A stretch of 64,000 nucleotides of DNA, taken from assembly GCA_038503065.1 (NCBI GenBank), contig JBCAMK010000003.1:496001-560000 (forward strand), given 5' to 3'. The notes beneath the pieces were generated by a model. That model saw only the letters and a program-made list of their open reading frames with translations, searched no databases and was not told where the DNA came from. Positions 22,475 to 33,799 of the stretch are shown piece by piece. Within the stretch, counting starts at the first letter, position 1; each line of letters starts with the position of its first letter. The translations under genes were made by a program, and so were the position numbers. This DNA comes from Paragyromitra xinjiangensis (Eukaryota > Ascomycota > Pezizomycetes > Pezizales > Discinaceae).

Positions 22475-25391
22475 ATGTGGGACCCAATCCAGACTTTAAC
22501 ATGGATACTATTCCTGCAAGCCCTTACCGCACCTGTATTGGGCAGTCATATAACCACAAATCCCATAACTAATGCCCTTGAAGAATCAGAACCCAATTCT
22601 GAGTTCGATGAATCGCTGATCGATCTCGGGAGTGGGCACCCTGTCGAAAAAATTAACGACAAACTTGATGCTTTCCTAGAGCCATTTGGCGAAGGGGTTG
22701 TTGAGTTCGACGACGATTTCCAAGATTATATCGACGCCGAATTTGTCGAAACCGAAGTGTATTCGGGTTCCCACGGAAAGGCTAAAGCCGACCGCGTCTC
22801 TAACCCCCGAGCTGTTCACAAGCCTTCAAGAAAGGAATTATCCGGAAAAGTTACTATCAATAATACCGCTATCAATGGGACTCTCGCTGCTAGCGGATCT
22901 GTCAAAAAAGCCACGACCGAACCTCCTGTAGCAGTAGATCTTGAGCCAACACTGACCGAATTTGCCGCTGAAGATCGGACCCCTGCTTTGATTGGACAGA
23001 TATGTAAGTCTCGTGAATTCCAGCCTACGCTGGAAAACTGGTGGATTTCTGGTGCAGATCAATGGTTGAAAGACTACACGGTGGCGAACGAAAACTCACC
23101 GTTGTTTAAAATCTTTGGACTGGTTGGTTCGATCGCGAATGAGTATCTTGATATCCAAGACTTTGGATGTACGATTAATCCCAAGGGGGGTTTCCGTCCG
23201 GAGACATGCCGCATTGATTGTTTAGAGGTTGTTGAGAAGATTGATGATATCGAAGAGGCTAAGAAGATCTTTTTCATTCTTTCTGGTGTTGTTGGACTTG
23301 CTGAGCGGGTTGGAGCTGTTCATGTAAGTTTTACCTTTTGATATTTGATCTACCTTTGCTCCTGTCTCTTCGTATCATGCATATTCTTCTTCCATTTCTT
23401 CCAAATCCATGGTATCAAATACATATCGCCACACAATGCTAATATCGAGAAAAGAATGCTATTGGGCGGGTGCCACAGGGCGCCTCTAGCTTAGTTGAGA
23501 ATATGCCCACAAAAGCAGGACTCAACACGCCAGTCAAGGAAATTAGCGATGTCCTTTTCAACTCTGTCGGCTCTACCCTATTCGCTGCCTCGCCTTGGAT
23601 CCCAACAACCAAGATCTACCAGGACGGTTATAACTCCCTACAAGCAGCTAAATACTACTACGATGTGGCTGTCCAGGTATCTTCCCTGGCTGCCAAAGGT
23701 ACCGACCCTTATAAATGGGACAAGGCCTTTGATTCTGCTCATGGGATGTCCCTTGCCGAGCTCGACTTTGCTCCTAAAGGATACGCGGAAGGAACCATAC
23801 CGATTCCGGAAGGTATGAGCGAGGATACTTGGTGCAGTAAGGCCGTTCTGAGGACTAGGAGGGCATTGGAGGATGCCAGGACGTTTGTGGTGGAGATAGA
23901 AAGCGGTAGTTTAACTGAGGCAAGAGACGAAGGGTTTGAGTTATTCAAAGAGCTATTTGTTTACGACCAGGGAAGTCTGAGCAGGGAAGAGCTACAAGAT
24001 TCAGAAGTTGATCTTGAGAGTAGCTTGAGAGATGCAGCGAGGAGAGCGAGAATTACGCTTGCAGGTGTACTGGCAAATTTGCTTCAAGGAGATATTTCTT
24101 CTTTTGATGGTATGAAACCCTCATTTGAAGCCTTTTGTGGTGATATATCTATGTTGAGTCACAGATTAACACTGGTATCTTGATCTATTTAGGAACTACT
24201 GATCTCTCTGCGCTTCTTCGTTATGGAAATTACCTTCCCTCCGGCCCTGACGAGTCCATCTCTAACTTGAAGAAAGCCAATGTTGCCGAGTAAGCTTTCC
24301 CCTAGCTTCTCTATCCTCCAAGAAAAACTGAAACTAACCATCCATATAGGATTATCACCCGTGATGTCTTCATGAAATTGTTTGACAGTTCCATCCGGGA
24401 ACAATCTGTCTATATCTCTTGCACCGAGGACAAACAACACCGCACTGATCCTCGAAAGGACCTTACCGGTGCGCGTGCCGACAGTTGCAACAGAGACAAC
24501 ACTGGACCCCAAGATCTCAAAGCATGCTTTGGAAACATGGTCTGTTATTTGTATGAATGGAATGAGCGTTCCATGGGCCATATGTCACGTAACAGGGCAC
24601 CGAAAAAACATGAAGACTGGGATGAAAAGCCCTGGAGTATCAGTGCCCAGGTATGTCTACCCAAAAAATATCTCTCCTCATTTTAACATAAATGTGATCT
24701 ATGACTCTAACACCACATGATTCAGGACATCATCCTCTCATCAGTCGCCCATTCCCTACAAAAAGACTTTTCACCCCAAAACACCACCGAAGAAGCCGAC
24801 TTCTTCTACCAAACCATCACTCTTGATACCCTCCGTGATCCTAGATCAGCTCAACACTTCAAAATCCCCGTCTGCTTCTCCGCACACAACTGGAACACTA
24901 AACTCGACGGCTGGAACACCTTATGCGACACCTCTAGACACTGCACAGCCAAGAACCTCCCATGCCAATGTGGACCCTCAGGAAAGGATACCCAAGCTGT
25001 CTGGGGACAAATTGGACTCTCAAATAGTACTCAACACGATTTCTACTCCGCCACTCTTTGCCCGCGCCAGATCCAGAAGAAAATTCCAGACCCCCTCGAG
25101 AGGTATCTTGCGTATTGCCATTTGGGCATCAAACGCCGTGGAAGCAGTGGGAACAGGGTGGATGGGCCTCGGAGGTATCAAGGGAAGGATAAGTACTGCG
25201 ATATCGTTGGAAAGGCGGTGGAAATGCAACCGAATGGTCTTGTGAGCGAGCTGAATCCGGAAACTAAGTTCATGCTTCTGTGTCAGATTAAGAAGGGAGG
25301 AAAGGGATGCAACATGTATAAGGGGGCTTTCGCTAAGCTGTGGGAAGCAACTCTGGAGGACACCGAGGTGGCTCCTCTGAAGGTTGAGTAA
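22475..25391 (+). CDS. Large secreted protein of unknown function
   Basis: Exons 22475-23323, 23455-24109, 24193-24289, 24350-24650 and 24726-25391 give about 855 residues. The N terminus is a classic signal peptide (MWDPIQTLTWILFLQALTAP, cleavage probably after VLGS), followed by an acidic, S/T-rich stretch with N-glycosylation sites (INNTAINGT). Cysteines are spread through the middle and are denser toward the C terminus, where CDTSRHCTAKNLPCQCGPSG is notable, consistent with disulfides in an extracellular protein. I do not recognise the family. Similar architecture (signal peptide, long helical middle, Cys-rich end) is common among secreted ascomycete proteins without assigned function. 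The exon 4 frame was chosen because it joins both neighbours in phase; an alternative open frame overlaps it. The ATG is at 22475; the preceding GTG is not used. Confidence 0.72.
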
Positions 25392-26185
25392 CTCAGGCTG
25401 GAGTTTATTTGGGGACAACTCAAAATTAATGGGCTAAGTTGAAGAATGGAGAAAGAGAAAGACAAAAAAATTGGACGGTTGGGCGGGCGTTTAGTTATTT
25501 TTCTTATTTGTGTTTTCCTCTTTCAAATCTTCTCTGATTTGTACTTTGCTAAAATTTGTTTTTGGATTTTAAAATGAGAACAAAAGCTATCTAGGATACT
25601 AGGCCTAGGAAATAGTGGCCTAGCTAGGAGCTTAAAAAATATATATCTCTTCGAGTAAAACCTGAATGATACGAGTGCAGTCGAAAACTATTCAGCCAAC
25701 ATAGCGAGTGAGCTTTTGTGGTGAAATTCGCTAAGGTGAGGAGCGGCGTATACCCTTTCTGGTTCTATGGGAAGATAATAGAAAGTAATCGCAATCTCTC
25801 TGCCGACACTGTAACAAAGAAGGAAGGATTCCCAAGTCTTTTGAAATTTGGGTTACCGTATGATTAACTACTACATGTAGTAATTTATCTCGATAGGGAA
25901 TGCTAAACTCGTACGGGGAGAATTTGATGTCGTCCTTATGGCCTCATTTTCCTTCACGGATAATCACTCGTAGAACCAAATACAAGCTATTTTGAACCAT
26001 TGCATCAAATAACTGTTGAAAGCATAAAAGACCCAAAACAAGAATGAAAAAATGACTTCAAACAAAAAGAAACCTCCCATAAACCATGCAAATAAGATAT
26101 CTAAGCAAACCAAGAACAAAGAGCCAACTCCCATAACTCATAACTCATACACCACATTCACTACCTCCCTACCTCCTGCAACCCA
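25392..26185. other. Convergent spacer
   Basis: Between the secreted-protein gene and the 3' end of BUB1. It is AT-rich with one TACATGTA (25872-25879). No gene seen. Confidence 0.6.
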
Positions 26186-29100
26186 CTACCTTTTTCTCAC
26201 TCCCAAAACACCCTCCATCCTTTTGACTGCAGCCTTAAGTCCCACCCCTTTCTCACAATTCCCTTCCAGCCACGCTTCCATCCTCTCCCTACATCTCCTC
26301 AGCGACTTCCCAACCGGCATCTGTCCAGTCGACTCCTCGCCTACATACTGCCCTGGGTTAAGTAACACATCGAACAACTCAGTCCAGATCTCCGTCTGCC
26401 AGTATCGTTTTAGCGTGCTGGTGATCCTATACCGCCTTGCCCCTGCTCCACCACCTAGGCCTCCCCGCTCAGCAGTCGTGTCGATGTATTTCCCGAACAA
26501 CATAGAATGGATTATCGCTGCGAGGCCATGGTAGTCGATCTGGTAAGTCCAAGGACGCATCTCGCGCATCTCAGCGCAGTCCTGTGCGTCTGTCTTCCAG
26601 TCTGCGATAAACTGCACGTTTGGGTGGAACAGCCGCATGTCGATTCCACGACCAAAGTCAATGAGACTAACCCCCTTCTTATCCCAACCATCACTGCCGT
26701 CTCTTCTGTATCGAGCACTCCATGCAGAGTCTAGCAAGTATTCAAATCGGAGTAGACAGTTATCCGCTTTTAGATCGCCATGAAGAATGCCACGGGCATG
26801 GAGGGCCTCGACTGTGCGCAAGAGCTCAATAGAGAGGAACATAGCGAGCACTTCATCCATGACTCCACTGCCACCAGAGGACGCAGAGTCGGTTTTAGCG
26901 ATATTGATGAGGTCAAGGATGGTGCCTTGGTCGCGGTAGGAAAGGATCAAGTACCCCTCATCGGGGAACAGGTGCATTTCATGCACAGGGAGGATAGACT
27001 CGGAGGCGCGGGAGACACCGAGGCGTCGAATAGATTGACGCATGATATAAAATTCCCATGGTGAAGGTGGATGCTCCATTTTAACCGCCTCGAACCTGTT
27101 CCTCCCAGTAACCTTCTTAGCTAGCTCTGCCCGGCCCTCGGCATCATCCTCATCCAAGTCCTCCATTTCATCCTCAGCATCAGCTATCGTATTGTTTTCC
27201 GCTAAATAAACGGGCGCGAATGCTCCCTTCCCAAGTTCCCGTTTAATTGTATAGCTGCTTCCACCGTCCCCAGTGACGAAGTCGATTGTAGGCGATTGCA
27301 CAATTGTACTTGTCCTCTCACCCTCCTTCTTTCCGATCGCCTTCGAGAACTTTCTGATCTCTGCTGCTTTCCCAAACTTCCCAGGATGTTGATAGAAGCC
27401 TTCATATGTCTTCAAAGGTGGTTGCAATTTCTCGTAAATCTGTGATCGTAGGGCTTCGTCCATGGGGTTACATTGTAGGTCCTGTATTATCGGCTCTTCT
27501 TTCGCCTTAACGGGCTTGACAGCGGTTACTGGTTTGGCACCGAAAGGCTTCCGCTCTCGCTCTTTAGGTATAAGTGGAGGATCTGGCTGGGAGGGAACGA
27601 GGGGCTTTGCTAAGCCTGAGTTGCCCAAAATGTTGCCGAATGGACTGGGAATTGGGGAACCATTATCAATTATATCTGGCATGCGGCTCCTACTTGGCGT
27701 CTTTGCGTGCTCTGCTCCCCTTCGTGCTGTCGTCGGCGGAAATGATTCCGTCTTCTCGACAATTGGGGTCATATACGGCAACCTGCTTTGGTTCTGTGGT
27801 TGTCCAGCATTATACGGAAGTCGCGGAGGATCGAAGTCCTCCGGTGGAGATGGTATCTTGATCTTATGGAGCGGTAGGCGAGGAGCGGGCTCTTTCTTGG
27901 GCTCGTCGCGGAGTAAATCGAGTTTTTCGTCTTTGAAGATGCTGAGCTTTCCATCTTTGTGGATCGTGAGCTTCTCAAATTTATCTTCCGTCTGCATAAA
28001 CTCCTCTTCCCCCTCGTTTTCGCCTTCTCCTTCCTCAGCTGGTACGTTTTGCCGCAGCGTGAAGTCGGACCATTCGCTCTTGACACTTCTCGCATCATCA
28101 TCCTCATCTCCCTCGCCCCCTTCCTCGCCCACAATCTCGAATTGGTCACTCTGCTCTCCGACCTGCGTCACCATGGTATAATCCTCGCCGTCAAATTCCT
28201 CGCCCTCACTCTCACTCTCTTCATCTCCTGGAGTTGCGCTTAATTGCAAAGGCTGATTAAAAATATCATATATCTCGTCTGTGGCCGCTCTTGTATGGAA
28301 CGTCATAGTAGGTTCAGCATTAGGGTTTTGTGAATTTCCTTTTCGTCTAATCTTGCCCTTGTTGGGAGATGGCGACATGACTGTTTTCACTGTAATAGGA
28401 GCATGTTTCTCTTCAAATACTCTCGGCCTTTCTTGATTTCTGACTCTGCTCCTTCGTGCTGCCTCTTCCTCCGCCTTTTCCTCTCGCCGTGCATTCCAGT
28501 CAATACCGTACAAGCCCCGCCCTATTGCTCGCAACTCTTCGAAAGAGAATTCTTCATTGTCTGATTCTTTGGGGTATACTAATTCTAGGTTTATGGCTAC
28601 GTGTTGTGGGCGCTTGCCGGGTGCGGTTTCTGTAGAGGGGATGAAACGTGGGTCTTGTTGCTGATGTTGGTGCGGTAATGACTGACAACGAATCGAGAAC
28701 GGAGCGGTGGTATTAGTTCTACTTGCGTAAACATGAGATATAGTAATTAGGTAAAGGGGGAAAGCGAAGTGGATATACGCATGGGTGGATATACTTACAG
28801 TATCTCGGAAAACCATTAATTTACCACCCTCAGATGATTTCTTTCCACCCTCTTGTTTCAAGGTCTGTCCTGCAAAAGGCTTTGATTCTACAGTATTTTC
28901 CTTCTTCCTGTGTGCTCGGGTCCCAAGCTCTTCCCAACCGCCAACTTCCTTCGAGGTTTTTCCTGCCTTGGTTGAAGGACCGGCGTCCGCGTCCGAAAAA
29001 ATAGCCATTTTTTGTCTTGCAGGTTTTTTGGTGGGTGCGGGCTGCTGTCGTTGTTGAGGGTCTGATGAGAGTTCGCCTCCTAATCCGCCCCCAAGTGGCT

Positions 29101-29770
29101 TCGCCGCCAGTGCTGGCCTCGCAGCGCGGAGAGCAGGCGAAGTGGGCTCATCTTCTGCAGGTGGGTTGTGCTCTAGCCTTTGTTTGAATTCCTCAAACTT
29201 CCTGGCTAGCCTATCTACAGGTCTAGCATTGTTCTCGATTCCGGTTTGGTAAATCTCAGCAGCCTGATTCTTTCTCCCAATGCTCTCTAGTAATGCTGCA
29301 AACTCCTCGTAGAATAGAGCCAATCGTTGTCCGATCTCATGTCTGGCAATGTAGGCAAACGCTTCCCTGGGAGCATCGGAATAGTTTTGGATATACTGAA
29401 GCCACAATTTTAGGTAACGAGGATCGTTTTTGTACTGCTCCTCGTGTATGAACTCCCGTGTTACCCGTTCGAGCAAATTTACGAGGCCGGAGTCATGGGA
29501 ATTACCGGAGGGGAATGTCTCAACAGTCCAATTGACATAGCGAACCCAAACTTCTAGTGGATCGTCGAGGTCAGAGGCTGTCTTGAGCTCCTTCTCAAAT
29601 TCAGCCTGTTTGACGGCATGTTCACCGCGGAGAGTAACAGGGCTGGCACGGGCAGAGAGAACCTGGGCGAGCGCTCGAGCAGAACGACCAGAGGCGAGGG
29701 GTTGAATGTTTTCCTTGTGGAGCTCGATGTCGTCGAAGGATGTTGTTGGGGGGGATTCGTCACCAGCCAT
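26186..29770 (-). CDS. BUB1: Spindle checkpoint kinase BUB1
   Basis: A kinetochore checkpoint kinase that delays anaphase until chromosomes attach. Minus-strand exons 29770-28799 and 28681-26186 give 1155 residues. In order: a KEN box (HKENIQ, residues 19-21), the Mad3/BUB1 TPR region (DDPLEVWVRYVNWTVETFP ... YIARHEIGQRLALFYEEFA), APGKRPQHVAINLELVYP with EEFSFEELRA, a GLEBS-type BUB3-binding motif (EPTMTFHTRAATDEIYDIF), then a C-terminal kinase domain with GKGAFAPVYLAEN, EAVKMEHPPSPWEFYI, HGDLKADNCLLR and LIDFGRGIDM. KEN plus complete kinase motifs suggests one gene covering both BUB1 and MAD3/BUBR1 roles. The 117-nt intron is divisible by three and has no stop, so the frame runs through it. 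The start is the ATG at 29770; a TTG 15 bp upstream is not used. Confidence 0.95.
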   Translation of the reverse strand: MAGDESPPTTSFDDIELHKENIQPLASGRSARALAQVLSARASPVTLRGEHAVKQAEFEKELKTASDLDDPLEVWVRYVNWTVETFPSGNSHDSGLVNLLERVTREFIHEEQYKNDPRYLKLWLQYIQNYSDAPREAFAYIARHEIGQRLALFYEEFAALLESIGRKNQAAEIYQTGIENNARPVDRLARKFEEFKQRLEHNPPAEDEPTSPALRAARPALAAKPLGGGLGGELSSDPQQRQQPAPTKKPARQKMAIFSDADAGPSTKAGKTSKEVGGWEELGTRAHRKKENTVESKPFAGQTLKQEGGKKSSEGGKLMVFRDTVSISTHAYIHFAFPLYLITISHVYASRTNTTAPFSIRCQSLPHQHQQQDPRFIPSTETAPGKRPQHVAINLELVYPKESDNEEFSFEELRAIGRGLYGIDWNARREEKAEEEAARRSRVRNQERPRVFEEKHAPITVKTVMSPSPNKGKIRRKGNSQNPNAEPTMTFHTRAATDEIYDIFNQPLQLSATPGDEESESEGEEFDGEDYTMVTQVGEQSDQFEIVGEEGGEGDEDDDARSVKSEWSDFTLRQNVPAEEGEGENEGEEEFMQTEDKFEKLTIHKDGKLSIFKDEKLDLLRDEPKKEPAPRLPLHKIKIPSPPEDFDPPRLPYNAGQPQNQSRLPYMTPIVEKTESFPPTTARRGAEHAKTPSRSRMPDIIDNGSPIPSPFGNILGNSGLAKPLVPSQPDPPLIPKERERKPFGAKPVTAVKPVKAKEEPIIQDLQCNPMDEALRSQIYEKLQPPLKTYEGFYQHPGKFGKAAEIRKFSKAIGKKEGERTSTIVQSPTIDFVTGDGGSSYTIKRELGKGAFAPVYLAENNTIADAEDEMEDLDEDDAEGRAELAKKVTGRNRFEAVKMEHPPSPWEFYIMRQSIRRLGVSRASESILPVHEMHLFPDEGYLILSYRDQGTILDLINIAKTDSASSGGSGVMDEVLAMFLSIELLRTVEALHARGILHGDLKADNCLLRFEYLLDSAWSARYRRDGSDGWDKKGVSLIDFGRGIDMRLFHPNVQFIADWKTDAQDCAEMREMRPWTYQIDYHGLAAIIHSMLFGKYIDTTAERGGLGGGAGARRYRITSTLKRYWQTEIWTELFDVLLNPGQYVGEESTGQMPVGKSLRRCRERMEAWLEGNCEKGVGLKAAVKRMEGVLGVRKR

Positions 29771-30279
29771 AGTGGTGGGATTCAATAGGATTATGTGAGA
29801 TGGCTTAAATGGTGGAGTATTTACGGATAGAGAGATGTAATTGATGGTGGGGATGGGATGGAGGGGTAGTTGTAGGGAGGGGGAGGGGGATTGTGGAGGG
29901 GTTGTTTATCGTGCATGAGTGTTTTGTTTTGGAGAGTTTGGACCCTTGCACGGCCACAATGATTGTGGCTGTGCAGACATCAACACTAGCCACGGGACAG
30001 TGCTCTGATATGGGAGCTGGACGGGGACGGTTGAACGGTTACAGAAGGCCCAACCCCGTCAGTCAAGACCCTTTCCTCCCTTTCCTCTTTCTCTTCTCCC
30101 CTCGGCGGTAAAGCATACGCATCTCCCGGTCAATCAAGTCTAGCTCACACGACCAGTAAATAGCATCTATTTATTTATTTATTATTCCCTCCCCCATTTT
30201 ATAAAGTAATACGTAGTCTACATCCTTCCCCCATCCTATCCCCACCCCCAGTTGTTCCATCCTTCCGTCTTCAGAGGCC
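29771..30279. promoter_or_regulatory. Divergent promoter, BUB1 / SLC35-type transporter
   Basis: A 509-bp shared upstream region. It contains an imperfect palindrome at 29948-29974 (arms GCACGGCCACAAT and ATTGTGGCTGTGC, one mismatch), about midway, that could serve both genes. G-rich sequence lies on the BUB1 side and pyrimidine-rich sequence on the transporter side. Confidence 0.45.
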
Positions 30280-32207
30280 ATGGCGGCCACACTCCCTGAA
30301 AACCCAGTTTTACATCCTTCCTTCTCCTCCTCTTCTTCCTCTCCCTCAGAAGCAGACTCGGAAAACGACTCCCACCCTCTGAATACCCCCCCTAGTCTCC
30401 AGCCCCTCGCTTCAGAGCCCCAAACCACCAGCGGAGCCAAAAAGAAGAATAAATCTAGGAGAAAATCTCGCAAATCTAAAGCCAGGAGCTCTGCCGACAT
30501 ACACGGCTCCAGCTCTGCAGACGACGAACAGTCACCAGCTGATGAAGCTAGCCATCCTGGGCTGGAGTACGAGTCCGAATCTGAAGATCTCGAAATGAGC
30601 GACTATCCACATACGGGTGATGAGGGGGAGACATGGGTTCCCACTAACGATAGGCAGAAAAGGGGAAAGCGTAGGAGACGATTGAATCTACGGGGAGGGG
30701 GGGCCGTTGGTCTAGGTGACAGACTGGTTATGGCGGATGGAGACCGGCCAGTGATAAGTGATGCGGAAAAGAAGATTGCGGATGGGAAGGTATTGCGAGA
30801 TATGGCTATTAACGCGTTGTTTATTGGTCTTTGGTACGTTTATCTTCTATTTTAGAGCTATAGGAAGCTTTAAAGAACCTTCAGCTAACACCTTCCCCAC
30901 AGGTATCTTTTCTCCCTCTTAATCTCCATATACAATAAATGGATGTTCTCCCCTGAACATCTCGACTTTCACTTTCCTCTCTTCACCACCTGCCTACACA
31001 TGATTGTCCAATTCGCTCTCGCATCCCTCGTCCTCTTCGCCTTCCCTCACTTCCGTCCCATTGGTTTCTTTGGCAAAACCTCCATTGACCAACGTCATCG
31101 TGACGACCCCGACAATGAATCCGGCGGCATCATGTCCATGAACTCCCGAGCCGAAGAACGTCGCAAACAGCAGGCCGGAATCATGACTAAATGGTTCTAC
31201 ATTACTCGTGTTGGACCCTGCGGGGCTGCTACAGGCCTTGATATCGGTCTCGGAAATATGAGTCTGAAGTTCATCTCGCTGGCGTTTTATACTATGTGTA
31301 AATCATCTGTGTTGGGTTTTGTGCTCATCTTTGCGATTCTTTTCCGGCTTGAACGACTCACGTGGAGGCTGGTTGGTGTAATCGCGATCATGACCGTCGG
31401 AGTGCTTATGATGGTTGCATCTGAAGCTAAATTTGTACCTATTGGGTTTTTCCTCGTTATTCTCGCCTCTGCGCTGTCTGGTCTGCGGTGGTCATTAACC
31501 CAGATCCTATTATTAAGGAACCCTGCAACTAGCAACCCGTTTAGTAGCATCTTCTTCTTAGCGCCGGTGATGTTCTTTGCGATCCTGCTGATTGCGATAC
31601 CCGTAGAAGGGTTCGGGCCGTTGATTGAGCGGTTTGGTGAGCTAGTAGCCAAGGAAGGATTGTTCGGTGCTGGAGCGATTCTTGTCTTTCCGGGTGTGAT
31701 TGCATTTTTGATGGTGTCGAGCGAGTTTGCGTGAGTTCTCCTACCTTCTTTTCATCCCACCTACAAACTAGCCACCCTACGTTTCCCCATTGATGGCCTA
31801 CTAACATTGACCCACACAATAGACTCCTAAAGCGCACCTCCGTTGTAACCCTCTCCATTTGCGGTATCTTCAAAGAAGTCATGACAATCTCCGCAGCCGC
31901 TATCGTATTCAAAGACCCCCTCACACCTATCAACATCTCCGGGCTGTTCGTCACCATTATTGCTATAGGCGCATACAATTACATGAAGATTAAGAAGATG
32001 CGCGAGGAGGCAAGAGAGACCGTTTCTGGCGCCACTGCCGCCGCTGCTGCGGGGGCTAGCGGGTATGTTCCAGTAGATCGGATAGACGAGGAGGACGACG
32101 ACGATGCAGTAAGCACAGGTGTTGCGGAGGACTTGGGGGCGGCGGGTCCGTCAGTGGGTAGTGCAACCCCAGCGAGGGGAGAAGGGGAGACAGATAGATT
32201 GATTTAG
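30280..32207 (+). CDS. SLC35C2-like nucleotide-sugar/triose-phosphate family transporter
   Basis: A multi-pass Golgi/ER transporter of the drug/metabolite superfamily, TPT branch. Exons 30280-30833, 30903-31730 and 31823-32207 give 588 residues. The first about 180 residues are cytosolic, S/P-rich then lysine-rich (KKKNKSRRKSRKSK) and acidic. The membrane part begins INALFIGLWYLFSLLISIYN with the family's YNKWMFSPE, and includes TGLDIGLGNMSLKFISLAFY, MCKSSVLGFVLIFAILFRLE, ASALSGLRWSLTQILL and LSICGIFKEVMTISAAAIVF followed by TPINISGLFVTIIAIGAYNY. About ten membrane helices are visible. A polar, acidic C-terminal tail follows. Substrate cannot be told from sequence. It is divergent from BUB1. 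Confidence 0.9.
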
Positions 32208-32945
32208 TGTAGAGAGTCGATTTGATTTATTGCCTACAGTTTTTTTCCCTGGGTCGATGATTCAGCATACATAAACGTTTTGTCTTGATGGATTCAACCC
32301 GGTTACTTTTTCTTGTGAATTGCTTTTGTTTATTTTTTTTGCTTAGAGCACAGTCTATCTACAGTACATACTGTTTTCTTCCCTTTTCCTTGCCTGTTTT
32401 CCTCTAGTGTATGATTGGAGTTTTAGGTCTGAGTCCTCTTTCATTACCTCAACTTTTCCTTTTGTCCTTTGGCTTTTTGTAGTGTAGTGTTATGCATGGG
32501 CTAGTTAGAGTTCTAGCGGAACTGTATAGAGGTTGAGGGGGGTGGGTTGTACAATCATGATATAAGAAGGTTATGGGAGTGGTGGTTTAATGGATATCTA
32601 TTTACCTCGTGCGTTGATTAGGTTGTTTCTGAGGGGTTTAGACTGTGGTGTCAGTTTTCAAGTATTGTTGTAAACATCTCTATAGCTTTTAGATAGTCTC
32701 GTGCCCAGCCCCATACACGCAGCAGCCATAGGCAGTAGGGGATGGGGACGAGCCTAGCTTTTAGAGCAGAAAAAACTAAGATGGGGTATTGCTATTGTGG
32801 AATATGAACTCGCCCTTGCCCTATAGAAATAAATGGATATCTGACATCATAGCAGACGTAAGTGACGACCTATGATTGACTACACTCCATCTCTAAATCA
32901 CTGACGACATAAACCCAAACCAAAAGAGACACCGTCCTTGAATTA

Positions 32946-33463
32946 TTGTCCATGATCAAAAGTCTGCGTGTTTCCAGCGTAGCAACCGTAACCATCGCCT
33001 TTTTTTGCGAAAAAATAAAACCTTGTCAAAACTCAACCAATATTGGAGGAAAAAAATGGAAAAAAATAGAAATATCAACCCTAAGACTCACTGACCGAAT
33101 GGGAGCTTTTGGTTGAAGAACTGGGGTCATTTTGGTGGTCTCAATTGAGAAAATCGTCACATACAAGTAATGACCTGGCCCCCTAAAAATGCCAAGCCTC
33201 GGTTGCAGAGCATGCATAGGACATGAACATGAGAATGACCTCCCCCCTACAGATAAACTCTGTGCAGCTAGTACACAACCCAATGGTATTTTACATGTCC
33301 AAGATGCTGAATTGATGCCTAAGAGTATCTTTTGCTAATCCAATTTTTTTCGATTTTTCCCTGCAATATTGGTTGAGTTTTGATAAGGTTTTATTTTTTC
33401 GCAAAAAAAGGCGATGGTTACGGTTGCTACGCTGGGAACACGCAGACTTTTGATCATGGACAA
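32946..33463. mobile_element. 518-bp element with about 105-bp terminal inverted repeats
   Basis: The left arm (32946-33050) and right arm (33359-33463, reverse complement) are nearly identical, differing at only a few positions. They start TTGTCCATGATCAAAAGTCT and end near CAACCAATATTG. Weaker similarity continues about 15-20 bp inward. Both ends are flanked by TA. The 300-bp interior has no coding capacity. This is a non-autonomous foldback/MITE of Tc1/mariner type; arm identity implies recent activity or gene conversion. Confidence 0.75.
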
Positions 33464-33799
33464 TATTGGGATTTGCTTTAATTGGACCTCCACAACTAGG
33501 GTTGAGGTCCTGTCTGTGCGCAGGTTTAGGATCAGCCAACGACTGGAACATGGGGAACCCTGGTCTTTGGCCGTTGAGAGGCACATTGCTACCGGGGCAA
33601 ACATAAATCCAGCCTCAACTTTATGATCAATAAACGTTTCACAGTTATCGATCTTCACATCTAACGAGGCACATAGACTCGATGGATGGTATCGAGCTGA
33701 GGTCGCTGGCCTGTACTAAGGTCTTTGACGTTACTGGTTGCGTCGTCATCAGCTAATAGCTCACCTCACATAGCCTTGCTTTCGTGTTCCGGTTTTTGC

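Noticed and set aside
24382..24720. Alternative 112-codon frame overlapping exon 4 of the secreted protein
   Set aside because: It cannot be joined in phase to the flanking exons; the chosen frame joins both sides with GT/AG borders.
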